A DNA stretch of 18,982 nt from Calditrichaceae bacterium (GCA_024763405.1 JANTFQ010000008.1:1-18982); one strand, 5' to 3'; counted from the stretch's first letter, positions 1-7,648 are shown. Program-made: numbers and translations. The notes: a model not told the origin generated them from the letters alone.

Positions 1-750
1 TCACAAAAAGGAAAAAATGTAAAAACGCTGCGTAAAGAAAAGATCAAAATGCTAAGCGATGTGTACCGGATTTTAGTCATCAGTTTGGGACAGCCGCCTG
101 AAACTTTTACCTGGCGTTATGAAGATAAAGACGGAAAACTAAGCGCCTTAAAAGAATATACCCCACAGTCCTTTTATGCTGAGTTTACAAAAGGAACCCT
201 GGCAGATTACATTCAATTAATGGATGATCCTTCCAAAGAATATTATAAATTATATGAAATCAAATACGACCGGAATCGCTACGACGGGCATAACTGGACT
301 TTTGTAAATCTGCCTTCGTCCGAAATTAAACAGTTCGCCCGCAAGTCCATTCTGGCGGATGACCCTATGTATTTTTCCTGTGATGTGGGTAAACAGTTAA
401 ATAAGGAAGAAGGCATCCTGGCGCTGAACCAGTATGATTATGCATCGATTTTCGGTGTACCCTTCAAGATGAATAAAAAAGAGCGTATTTTAACTTTCGA
501 TTCCGGCTCGTCCCACGGAATGGCGCTCATGGGGATAGACACAACCGCTTCCGGGAAAATATCGAAATGGCTATTGGAAAACAGCTGGGGTAAAAAAGCC
601 GGCCACGAGGGATATCTGATTATGACCGATGATTGGTTTGACGCTTATATGTTCCGTCTGGTGGTTCGGAAGAAATTTGTTTCTCAAAAGGTGAAAAATG
701 TTCTTAATCAGAAGCCGGTAATGCTGGCTCCCTGGGATGCGATGTTTTAA
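1..750 (+). CDS. pepC: Aminopeptidase C / bleomycin hydrolase family (C1B cysteine peptidase), C-terminal part
   Basis: The 5' part of the gene lies outside the window: frame 1 is open from base 1, so the ATG at 49 is probably internal. The visible 249 codons hold the C-terminal half of a papain-like C1B peptidase. The catalytic histidine lies in GSSHGMALMGID (His codon 514-516) and the catalytic asparagine in LLENSWGKK (Asn codon 580-582). Both motifs are typical of PepC and bleomycin hydrolase; the active-site cysteine would lie upstream. These enzymes are cytosolic hexameric aminopeptidases that remove N-terminal residues from peptides. The end, PWDAMF, is compatible with the family, in which the C-terminus reaches into the active site. 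selB starts 11 bases after the stop, so the two are probably co-transcribed. Family assignment is firm; substrate range is unknown. Confidence 0.9.
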   Translation, partial: SQKGKNVKTLRKEKIKMLSDVYRILVISLGQPPETFTWRYEDKDGKLSALKEYTPQSFYAEFTKGTLADYIQLMDDPSKEYYKLYEIKYDRNRYDGHNWTFVNLPSSEIKQFARKSILADDPMYFSCDVGKQLNKEEGILALNQYDYASIFGVPFKMNKKERILTFDSGSSHGMALMGIDTTASGKISKWLLENSWGKKAGHEGYLIMTDDWFDAYMFRLVVRKKFVSQKVKNVLNQKPVMLAPWDAMF

Positions 751-761
751 GCGGAGTAGGA

Positions 762-2675
762 ATGCGCACACAACACACCATAATCGGAATGGCCGGGCAT
801 ATCGACCACGGCAAGACGGCGCTTATCCGGGCACTAACGGGAATTGAAACCGACCAGTTACCCCAGGAAAAAGAGCGCGGCATCACGATTGATCTGGGAT
901 TTGCCTACTGGAAAGATACGATTACCATAATTGATGTGCCGGGGCATGATAAATTTATCCGCAATATGGCGGCAGGCGTCAATATGGTGGATTTATTCAT
1001 TCTGGTAATTGCCGCCGATGACGGCATTATGCCGCAAACCCGTGAACATCTGGAGATTCTTAAGTTTTTTAATGTGCGACATGGAATTGTTGTGTTGAAT
1101 AAAATTGATCTGGTAGAAAAAGAATGGCTGGAACTGGTACAGGATGAGGTACGTCTTTTTATGCAGGACAGCGGATTTGAACATATCCCGCTGCATTCCG
1201 TTTCTTCCGTAAGCGGTGCCGGTATTGATGACCTGCGGCAAACTATTTTAGGAATTGTAGAAACGCTGCCCGATAAGAAAAGCTCCCGTCCCTTCCGTTT
1301 GAATATCGATCGCAGCTTTTCGGCCAAAGGCTTTGGCGCGGTGGTCACGGGCACCGTGCTTTCATCCGAACTTACACGGGACAGCCGATTACAGGTTTTG
1401 CCTGAAAAATACGAAACAAAAGTGCGCGGTCTGGAAGTCAGTCAGAATGAGACCACGCAGATTGCTACCGGGCAGCGGGCAGCGATAAATCTCTCGGGAT
1501 TAAATAAACAGCAGCTGCGTCGCGGGCAGGTTCTGGTAAAACCGGGAACACTTAATCCCTGCAGCGAACTCTTTGCTGTTGTAAAAACAACCGCTTTATT
1601 CAAGTTTAAAATCAAACGATTGGCCGAGGTACGGGTCCATCTCGGCACGGCCGAAATCAAGGGTAAAATAAATTGGTTCGAAGAAGACTCCTGGCTCGAA
1701 GGGGAAAAGGAATATCATATTCATCTGAAACTCGCGGAGCCGTGTGCGGCGGCGCCCGGAGACGCCCTTCTGCTGCGCAGTTATTCACCGGCGGTAACGA
1801 CCGCAGGGGGCAGTGTCCTGCAGATTAATCCGCCAAAATTAAAGCGCAAACAGGATGATTGGAAACCTTACTTTCAGATTTTAAAAGACGGGGATTTGTC
1901 CGATAAAATAAAATTAGTATTTCAATATTCCGGAAATTGTCTGCTGTCGGCGAACGAAATAGCAGCCTTATTTTTTGAAGAGCCGGAAAAAATTAATAAA
2001 ATTCTGCAAAAACTGGCAAAACAAAAAATACTGTCTTCTACAGATATTGATGGAAATATAAGTTATCTGCTGGTGAAAAACACCGAAATTTTAGTGGAAA
2101 AGGCAGTGCAAAAAATAGAGCGGGAAACGCAGGATAAAGCGCTGAAAGGCTATAATTTTAAAGAAATGCAAAATCTGCTTGCGCGGGAGACATCGTCTGA
2201 GCAATTTTTAAAATATGTTCTCCGGAAAGCCGTAAATTCCGGAAAAATTTTTTATGACGGACTTGTATATACACCGGCTTCCTCCCGCCACCAGCAGAAA
2301 ATGATGGAATTGAAGGAACGTGTTAAAAAGATTTATCAGGAACAGCGCTTCGCTCCTGCAGATATGGCGGAATTGGCCGGGGAATTACAAATTACCAAGA
2401 ATGAATTAAACGGAATTGTTCAGGAACTAATGCGGACGCAAAACCTGATTTCCATCGGCGGCGCTTACTATCTGCATAGCAGCGTTTTTTCGGAATTCGT
2501 TGAGTTTTTAAAAATGCAGTTTAAAAAACAGAACGAACTGGATATTGCCGAAGTGCGCCGGTTTACGGGAAGCACCCGAAAATATATTATTCCACTCCTG
2601 GAATTTACCGATCGCGAAGGATACACAGCCCGTGACGGAGACTTGCGCTTTAAAGGGAATAAATTACAAGAATAA
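762..2675 (+). CDS. selB: Selenocysteine-specific elongation factor SelB
   Basis: SelB is the translational GTPase that carries Sec-tRNA(Sec) to the ribosome and binds the SECIS hairpin of selenoprotein mRNAs. The 637-residue length is normal for the family. The G domain shows the P-loop GHIDHGKT (residues 12-19), switch II DVPGHDKF (58-65) and NKID (113-116). A translation-factor beta-barrel domain follows (FSAKGFGAVVTGTVL, about 186-200), with a further barrel ending near RSYSPAVTTAGGSVLQINPP (about 343-363). The lysine-rich remainder (about 370-637) fits the SelB-specific winged-helix array that reads SECIS RNA. The start ATG has GGAG and TAGGA just upstream (752-760). No selA, selD or tRNA-Sec gene is visible in the window, so the rest of the selenium pathway must lie elsewhere. 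The antisense open frames inside this gene look like shadows. Confidence 0.95.
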   Translation: MRTQHTIIGMAGHIDHGKTALIRALTGIETDQLPQEKERGITIDLGFAYWKDTITIIDVPGHDKFIRNMAAGVNMVDLFILVIAADDGIMPQTREHLEILKFFNVRHGIVVLNKIDLVEKEWLELVQDEVRLFMQDSGFEHIPLHSVSSVSGAGIDDLRQTILGIVETLPDKKSSRPFRLNIDRSFSAKGFGAVVTGTVLSSELTRDSRLQVLPEKYETKVRGLEVSQNETTQIATGQRAAINLSGLNKQQLRRGQVLVKPGTLNPCSELFAVVKTTALFKFKIKRLAEVRVHLGTAEIKGKINWFEEDSWLEGEKEYHIHLKLAEPCAAAPGDALLLRSYSPAVTTAGGSVLQINPPKLKRKQDDWKPYFQILKDGDLSDKIKLVFQYSGNCLLSANEIAALFFEEPEKINKILQKLAKQKILSSTDIDGNISYLLVKNTEILVEKAVQKIERETQDKALKGYNFKEMQNLLARETSSEQFLKYVLRKAVNSGKIFYDGLVYTPASSRHQQKMMELKERVKKIYQEQRFAPADMAELAGELQITKNELNGIVQELMRTQNLISIGGAYYLHSSVFSEFVEFLKMQFKKQNELDIAEVRRFTGSTRKYIIPLLEFTDREGYTARDGDLRFKGNKLQE

Positions 2676-2687
2676 TTTGGAGTGGCA

Positions 2688-2899
2688 TTTGGAGTGCATT
2701 GACTGTGTCAATGCACCGATTTTATACTGCTGTACATTGCTGACTAAAATAAATAGAATCCGAAAATATTCAGATCGTTTTTTAAGGATTTAGCAAGCAT
2801 ACAAACAAATATTTAGATACAGCCAATAAATAAATACTAAAAATCCTATTTTGGATACGTATGACCTTTTATACATTGACACAGTCAATGTAGTCCAAA
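2688..2899. repeat. Inverted pair of 28-bp palindromic units (REPIN- or MITE-like) in the selB-kinase gap
   Basis: No gene is visible in the 335 bases between selB and the kinase. Two palindromes stand out. The first (2694-2716) has 10-base arms GTGCATTGAC and GTCAATGCAC around TGT. The second (2872-2892) has 9-base arms TACATTGAC and GTCAATGTA around ACA. Read on the minus strand, the second matches the first over 28 bases (2688-2715 against 2872-2899) with three mismatches, so the two are inverted copies of one unit. TTTGGAGTG also occurs twice in direct order at 2676-2684 and 2688-2696. A weaker inner inverted pair lies at 2785-2793 and 2837-2847. An inverted pair of stem-loops is the layout of REP doublets (BIME/REPIN); a small non-autonomous element or a double operator are alternatives. 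No clear target-site duplication is seen. Confidence 0.6.
2694..2716 (+). terminator. Possible terminator hairpin after selB
   Basis: The first palindrome lies 18 bases after the selB stop and can form a perfect 10-bp stem with a TGT loop, followed by CCGATTTTAT. It may end the pepC-selB transcript. The T run is short and interrupted, and the same unit recurs in inverted orientation at 2872-2892, so termination may not be its main role. Confidence 0.3.
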
Positions 2900-3010
2900 A
2901 AAAGAGTGGATTGATTTTGCATCCATTGTACTCTAAAAAAGCTGGCGATGCTTGATAATATGGCTTTAAATTAATACTTTGAACACCAATCAGTTTAATA
3001 CTACGGGGCT

Positions 3011-4723
3011 ATGAAAAACTTTTATGATGAACATCTGATGCAGTTTGGCAGCGGACAAATAATTGACGAGCGTTTCGAAATTATCAGTAATCCGGTGAAA
3101 CGCAGTTTTGGTATTGCCTATCTGGTCTTTGACCAGCAGAGCAACGAAAAGAAAATACTGCTCTTCGTTCCGGATTCCATTTCCGGCGACGCGGAAGCGA
3201 TGGCCAATATTCGCGATGAAGCCGGAACGATTCGCTGGCTGAACCACCCGCATATAGCCCGGTTATACGAGTTCCATTCCACCGGCCGCTATCACTATTT
3301 TGAACTGGAATATGTTAAAGGTAAAAATCTTCGTCAGAAAAAGGTAACCACAGAAGAAAAGCGTCTGTCGGAGAACAGTGTTAAATGGCTGGCCATCCAA
3401 ATATTAGAAGCTCTGGAATATGCCCATAATAATAATGTAATACACCGTGATTTAAAACCGCAGAATGTGGTGCTGACGCCCGACGGTAAAGTAAAGCTCA
3501 TTGATTTCGGTATTTCCGAAACACTGCGCGAGTCCACCAGTCTTGTTTGGGATACCATCCCGCAAACCACCGTTTTATATATGGCCCCGGAACAGTTGCT
3601 GGGAAAACAAATTTCCATCGCCTCCGACATCTATTCACTCGGCGCTATTATGTACGATTTGCTCAGTGGGAAGCCGCCCTTCTTTAGCGGAGATGTTTAC
3701 AATCAAATTTTGCAGGAAGCGCCGGTCCCCATTTCCCATATTAAACCGGAATTAAACGCGATTATATTAAAAGCATTATCCAAGGACCCGTTGGATCGTT
3801 TTCAACAGTGCAGTGAAATGAAATCCGGGTTGGAAAAGATTCATACCCCTGTGGCGCCGAGAAAAAAGCAGTCCGTAACGGAACCCGAGCCAGAGCATCC
3901 GGAACCTGTGGAGCAAAAAAAAGCGAAAAAGAAAAAACAGAGCAAATGGCGATTCCGTTTTTTCTCCTTAAATCCCACATTAAAATATATGACAGGGAGT
4001 CTCATCGTTGTTTTTCTGGCCTTGATGTTGGTGTCAAAACTTCCGGTGTACTTAGAGCAGATTGGTAAAGGGAAAAATCAAAAAATAGAATCAGAACAGG
4101 AAGCCTTTAAACTTAAAATTATATCGGCTTTCAGGCAGGAAGCAGAAACCAAATTTAAAATGCGTTTTTTTGTTTCTCCTCCGGGGAATAATGCCCTGGA
4201 GCTATACCAGAAAGTATTAAAGTTAAATCCCGGGGATTCTTTGGCGTTAAAACGGATTGAACAAATTAAAGGTACTTTTTTAAATGAAGCGGAATCCGCC
4301 AGAGACAAGGGACATTATCACGAAGCCGCATCCATTCTGAAAGACGGTCTGTTTTATTTTCCGGAAGATTCACTTTTGTTGCAATTGAAGTCTGACCCCG
4401 CGATTCTTCAATCAGAGAAAATGGGTATTATTATCCTGAATGGAGCCGGAGTGAAAGGAATCGCAAAGCGCCTGGCAGCCTTTTTGACGGAGAAACACTA
4501 TTCGGTGATTAAAACAGATAACTATAGGGTCAATGGTCGTTTTTTCTGGAAAGTCCCTAAAAGCAGGCTTTTAGGCAGCAGGGCAGAGCAAAATCAGGTT
4601 ATCGCGCTGGAAAAATTACTTAATATCCCATATGAATGGACAGAATCTGACCAGTCCGCGTCCGGGACAATTATCCTGATTTTAGGGAAGGATTACCGTA
4701 AACTCCCGCCATTCAAGGGTTAA
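3011..4723 (+). CDS. Membrane-anchored Ser/Thr protein kinase-like protein with LytR_C-type C-terminal domain
   Basis: This 570-residue protein has a Hanks-type kinase domain at about residues 20-277. Visible motifs are the helix-C Glu (DEAGTI, Glu70), HRDLKPQN (145-152, Asp147, Asn152), DFG (165-167) and APEQ (192-195). The N-lobe is eroded. The glycine loop reads SNPVKRSFGIAY, keeping one glycine, and the strand that normally carries the VAIK lysine reads KKILLFV, with Leu where Lys is expected. A Lys-rich linker leads to one membrane segment at about 325-345. A TPR-like helical stretch (about 395-455) and a LytR_C-like domain (about 472-565: IIILNGAGVKGIAKRLAAFL ending in ILGKDY) then follow, probably outside the cytoplasm. 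ATG 3011 follows a weak ribosome site (ACGGGG). It is preceded by 335 non-coding bases, so it is probably monocistronic. It could be an active kinase using another lysine (Lys47 or Lys48) or a pseudokinase scaffold. Confidence 0.85.
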   Translation: MKNFYDEHLMQFGSGQIIDERFEIISNPVKRSFGIAYLVFDQQSNEKKILLFVPDSISGDAEAMANIRDEAGTIRWLNHPHIARLYEFHSTGRYHYFELEYVKGKNLRQKKVTTEEKRLSENSVKWLAIQILEALEYAHNNNVIHRDLKPQNVVLTPDGKVKLIDFGISETLRESTSLVWDTIPQTTVLYMAPEQLLGKQISIASDIYSLGAIMYDLLSGKPPFFSGDVYNQILQEAPVPISHIKPELNAIILKALSKDPLDRFQQCSEMKSGLEKIHTPVAPRKKQSVTEPEPEHPEPVEQKKAKKKKQSKWRFRFFSLNPTLKYMTGSLIVVFLALMLVSKLPVYLEQIGKGKNQKIESEQEAFKLKIISAFRQEAETKFKMRFFVSPPGNNALELYQKVLKLNPGDSLALKRIEQIKGTFLNEAESARDKGHYHEAASILKDGLFYFPEDSLLLQLKSDPAILQSEKMGIIILNGAGVKGIAKRLAAFLTEKHYSVIKTDNYRVNGRFFWKVPKSRLLGSRAEQNQVIALEKLLNIPYEWTESDQSASGTIILILGKDYRKLPPFKG

Positions 4724-4807
4724 TCGGGATTTTAAAAAAAACCGAACCACCATTTTTTATCAAGCGCTCCATATTCTACTCTTTCTTAAAAAAAACATCT
4801 TTTTTAT

Positions 4808-4836
4808 TTAATATTCTATTTGCCCCCCCCGACATA
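4808..4836 (+). promoter_or_regulatory. Sigma-28 (FliA)-type promoter of flagellin with C8 tract in the spacer
   Basis: TTAA (4808-4811), an 18-base spacer and CGACATA (4830-4836) resemble the FliA consensus TAAA-N15-GCCGATAA, in which the gap from TAAA to CGAT is 17. The same layout with N17 occurs before the second flgM and before the pseudo-receiver gene. Eight consecutive C (4823-4830) fill the end of the spacer and supply the first base of the -10 motif. The leader to the flagellin ATG is roughly 75 bases. Confidence 0.5.
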
Positions 4837-4859
4837 GGTATTAGAACAGATAACTAATA

Positions 4860-4881
4860 GGAAACAGGAACTGAAGTTTCC
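4860..4881 (+). promoter_or_regulatory. Stem-loop in flagellin leader with GGA in the loop (possible CsrA site)
   Basis: GGAAAC (4860-4865) can pair with GTTTCC (4876-4881), presenting AGGAACTGAA as the loop. Further GGA triplets lie at 4882-4886 (CAGGA) and in the Shine-Dalgarno AAGGAGG. GGA in a hairpin loop plus GGA over the ribosome site is the arrangement CsrA uses on flagellin mRNA in Bacillus. No csrA or fliW gene is visible here, so this is a suggestion only. Confidence 0.25.
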
Positions 4882-4917
4882 AGGACGAAAGTCAAAATCA
4901 CAATAAGGAGGTTCCAA

Positions 4918-5745
4918 ATGGGAGCAGATTTATCAAGGATTGCCGCAAATGTACCGGCAATGCAGAACATCAGCACACTGAGTAAAATCAGTGACAAGAT
5001 CGCTGGACATCAGCTGCGTTTAGCAACTGGTAAACGGATCAACAGCCCGGTAGAAGACCCGGCCGGTTATATGTTGGCCAGAGGTCTGGAAAGCCGTCGC
5101 CGCGGTTTGGACCAGGCACTTTCCAATGTAAGTAATGCCCAGAATATTCTGGATGTTGCCGAAGGTGGATATTCCAACATTATGGATATTCTGCAAACGG
5201 CAAAAGAAAAAGCCACCCAGGCTGCTGACGGTAGTTTGAACTCCACACAGCGTACAGCCATTAACGATCAGGTTTCGGCCTTGATTACCGAGGTGGATGA
5301 AATCGTAGATATGACCACATTTAACGACACTGCCTTAATTGATGGTACATACAGCGCTACCACTTTCCAGACCGGTGAGCAGGCCAGTGAAACATTATCT
5401 GTTTCCCTCGGTGATTCAGATTCTGCCGCTCTCGGTATCAACAGCATCAGTCTTTCCTCACAGGCTAGCGCCAACGCGGCAATGACCACCATCGCGACTG
5501 CTATCGACACCCTGTCAGACCGTCTGAAAGACGTAGGTGAATACAAAGTACGTCTGCAGTCGAAACAGGCAAATCTCGAAAATTCGGTCACGAATACAGA
5601 AGCGGTACGAAGCACCATTGAGGATGCCGATTTTGCCAAGGAACAGATGGAAGTGATGAAACTTCAAATCTTGCAGCAAACATCACTCTCGTCATTAAGC
5701 CAGGCGAACAGCGCACCGCAGCAGATACTGTCACTGTTCCGATAA
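4918..5745 (+). CDS. fliC: Flagellin (filament subunit)
   Basis: Flagellin polymerises outside the cell into the flagellar filament. The N-terminal D0/D1 region is clear (LRLATGKRINSPVEDPAGYM, about residues 37-57, then SNVSNAQNILDVAEGG). So is the C-terminal D1/D0 region (TNTEAVRSTIEDADFAKE, then SLSQANSAPQQILSLFR at the end). At 275 residues it is near the minimum, with only a short variable middle part (about residues 145-190), so the filament surface domain is small. It has no cysteine. The ribosome site AAGGAGG (4905-4911) is close to ideal, which fits a highly expressed gene. A sigma-28-like promoter lies upstream and a strong hairpin downstream, before fliS. It is the only flagellin in the window. 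Confidence 0.96.
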   Translation: MGADLSRIAANVPAMQNISTLSKISDKIAGHQLRLATGKRINSPVEDPAGYMLARGLESRRRGLDQALSNVSNAQNILDVAEGGYSNIMDILQTAKEKATQAADGSLNSTQRTAINDQVSALITEVDEIVDMTTFNDTALIDGTYSATTFQTGEQASETLSVSLGDSDSAALGINSISLSSQASANAAMTTIATAIDTLSDRLKDVGEYKVRLQSKQANLENSVTNTEAVRSTIEDADFAKEQMEVMKLQILQQTSLSSLSQANSAPQQILSLFR

Positions 5746-5770
5746 ACAGTTAAATCCGAAGTAGATAAAC

Positions 5771-5797
5771 AGGCGGGAACCGGGTTCCCGCCTTTCC
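5771..5797 (+). terminator. Hairpin terminator or attenuator between flagellin and fliS
   Basis: AGGCGGGAA (5771-5779) pairs perfectly with TTCCCGCCT (5785-5793) around CCGGG, followed by TTCCTAT. The stem is GC-rich and starts 25 bases after the flagellin stop. The tail is short, so readthrough into fliS is likely. This would give much more flagellin than chaperone mRNA. Confidence 0.65.
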
Positions 5798-5815
5798 TAT
5801 AAAAGGAGTTTTCAG

Positions 5816-6139
5816 ATGTTACAGCAGCAAAATACAAAAACAAATCCCTATCTAACACAGAAGGTTTTAACCGCCAGTCCGGAACAGCTTATTGCCTATG
5901 TTTATGATTTTGGTGCAGTTGCCTGTAAACAGGAAAATAGTGTAAAGGCCCGCCGGGCTGTCCAAACACTGATAAACAGTCTTAATTTTGATGCCGTGGA
6001 AGCAAAAAAAATATCGGAAACATTTTTTAATATTTATCGCCATCTAAATTATTTAATCAATAATCACAAATTTACTCAAGCCGGCTCCATTTTTTCCGAA
6101 CTTAAGGTAACATGGTCAAATGCGTTTGGAGTTCATTGA
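5816..6139 (+). CDS. fliS: Flagellar export chaperone FliS
   Basis: FliS binds the C-terminal helix of flagellin in the cytoplasm, prevents premature polymerisation and delivers it to the flagellar export gate. The N-terminus NPYLTQKVLTASPEQLIAYV (residues 10-29) is the family signature. The rest is the expected helical bundle (RRAVQTLINSLNF, IYRHLNYLINNHK). At 107 residues it is somewhat shorter than usual, with a short C-terminal tail. The ribosome site AAAAGGAG (5801-5808) precedes ATG 5816. It lies between flagellin and fliD, the usual context; fliD follows after 13 bases. Confidence 0.88.
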   Translation: MLQQQNTKTNPYLTQKVLTASPEQLIAYVYDFGAVACKQENSVKARRAVQTLINSLNFDAVEAKKISETFFNIYRHLNYLINNHKFTQAGSIFSELKVTWSNAFGVH

Positions 6140-6152
6140 ATAAGAGGTCGTT

Positions 6153-7619
6153 ATGGATTCTTCAGCCATAAATTCACAAGGGTCAATTTATCAGCTGATC
6201 GATCAGTATATGCAACTGGAACAAATTCCGCGCAATAAACTGGTCAGCCAGAAAACCGCATTAAATGATAAGAAAAAAGTCTTTTCGGAATTAGACTCGG
6301 TCCTTTCAGCGCTTAAGACGAAATTAACCTCATTAACGGATGTCATTGTCAATCCGTTTTTTGCAAAAACATCAACTTCCAGTGATACTGCAAAAGTCGA
6401 TATTACGGCGCAAGGCTCTGCTGTATCCGGTAACCATTCTATTTCAGTGGACCGGCTGGCGAAGGCCGATACCCGTGTTTCCGACCAATTTGATGATGCC
6501 GGATCCAGTTTTGGCGCCTTTTCCACCGATCAGACATTTTCTATTTTCGTAGGACACCCCACCGACGAGGACCCGGACAATCGTGTTCAAATTGATGTTA
6601 CGGTTGCGGCTTCGGTGTTTAGCGGAACGGATGCAGAAATTCTGGATGGAATTTCAGATGCCATTTCATCGTCTATGTCTCAGGCTGTTTCGGACGAATT
6701 AATTGACGGTGATGAAGTCCTTCACTCTTCAGTTGTAAACGAAGAAATCGGGAAATCACGATTAGTACTAAGCAGTGAACAGACGGGTTACACCTATCAT
6801 ATGGAATTTGGCGCCAGTGCCTTATTAGACACCCTTAATATTAACGCTTCCACACAGTCCTCCGGTACTTCCGGCGGATATATCACGAATGTCGGAACCA
6901 GCCGCACGGACAGCGAACTAAATTCAAAATTTACGATGGACGGATTAACTTTTTACCGGGATGGAAATGTGGTTGATGACGCCCTGGACGGCGTTACTCT
7001 AAAATTGTTAGATACATTTACAGATGCAGAGACCATCACCATTCAGAGTGATGTTTCGGCAGTTCGCGGGGACGTTGATGAATTTATTGATAAATACAAC
7101 AGCGCCATTAAATATCTTAGGGAAAACACCAAAACAAACAGTGTTACACACGAACGGGGAGCGTTGACAAACGATACCGTTTATGGCTCTATTATAAGTG
7201 ATTTCAGAGGAATTGTCGGTGCCAGTATTTCGGGTACAACCTCATCTGATTATGCTTTATTGTACAATATCGGAATCGAAGCGGCTGAAGATGGAACTTT
7301 ATCCGTGAAAGATGCCGATAAGTTTACGGCAGCACTTGAAAATAATGCCCTGTATGTATCGGATTTATTCAATACCGAGGATGGCATTGCCAATAAATTA
7401 CTGGATTATATTGATGATTTCGTATCGGCAGGGGGCACCATAAACACCAGTAAGCAACAGGTCGATTCACAAATCAGCAGCCTGAATGACAGAATTTCAT
7501 ACATGGATGAGGCTCTGGATAAAAAGGAAAAACAGTATTTCGATCAGTTTTCATCCTTGCAGCAAACGATGTATCAGCTGCAGGCGCAACAACAATTTTT
7601 TAATTCTTTCCTGGGTTAG
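6153..7619 (+). CDS. fliD: Flagellar hook-associated protein 2 (filament cap) FliD
   Basis: FliD forms the cap complex at the filament tip and folds exported flagellin into place. The N-terminal domain (about residues 8-110) begins with a helical segment and contains NHSISVDRLAKAD. The middle domain is Asp/Ser-rich. The C-terminal part includes a flagellin_IN-like motif (SKFTMDGLTFYRDGNVVDD, 258-276) and the FliD_C region (DVDEFIDKYNSAIKYL, 307-322; GALTNDTVYGSIISDFR, 336-352). The terminal coiled coil (about 435-485) ends in QLQAQQQFFNSFLG. The length of 488 is normal. AAGAGGT (6142-6148) is the ribosome site. It is followed by flaG after 29 bases. Confidence 0.93.
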   Translation: MDSSAINSQGSIYQLIDQYMQLEQIPRNKLVSQKTALNDKKKVFSELDSVLSALKTKLTSLTDVIVNPFFAKTSTSSDTAKVDITAQGSAVSGNHSISVDRLAKADTRVSDQFDDAGSSFGAFSTDQTFSIFVGHPTDEDPDNRVQIDVTVAASVFSGTDAEILDGISDAISSSMSQAVSDELIDGDEVLHSSVVNEEIGKSRLVLSSEQTGYTYHMEFGASALLDTLNINASTQSSGTSGGYITNVGTSRTDSELNSKFTMDGLTFYRDGNVVDDALDGVTLKLLDTFTDAETITIQSDVSAVRGDVDEFIDKYNSAIKYLRENTKTNSVTHERGALTNDTVYGSIISDFRGIVGASISGTTSSDYALLYNIGIEAAEDGTLSVKDADKFTAALENNALYVSDLFNTEDGIANKLLDYIDDFVSAGGTINTSKQQVDSQISSLNDRISYMDEALDKKEKQYFDQFSSLQQTMYQLQAQQQFFNSFLG

Positions 7620-7648
7620 GAAAGAAAGTAAATAACGGGAGGTAAATC

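Noticed and set aside
905..1354. 149-codon open frame on the minus strand inside selB
   Set aside because: It lies fully opposite the conserved GTPase domain, its translation has no recognisable family features, and it is rich in Ser/Arg/Ile as expected for an antisense shadow.
2545..2793. 82-codon open frame running out of selB into the gap
   Set aside because: Most of it overlaps selB in another frame and it has no coherent protein features; the gap appears non-coding.
2979..3001. TTGAAC and TAATAC before the kinase as a housekeeping promoter
   Set aside because: The elements are 11 bases apart instead of about 17; other pairings nearby are no better.
4785..4805. A-run/T-run hairpin after the kinase gene as terminator
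   Set aside because: It is only A-T pairing in a low-complexity stretch without a GC stem.
5268..5639. 123-codon open frame on the minus strand inside flagellin
   Set aside because: It is opposite a clear flagellin gene, has no ribosome site of note, and its composition is that of an antisense frame.
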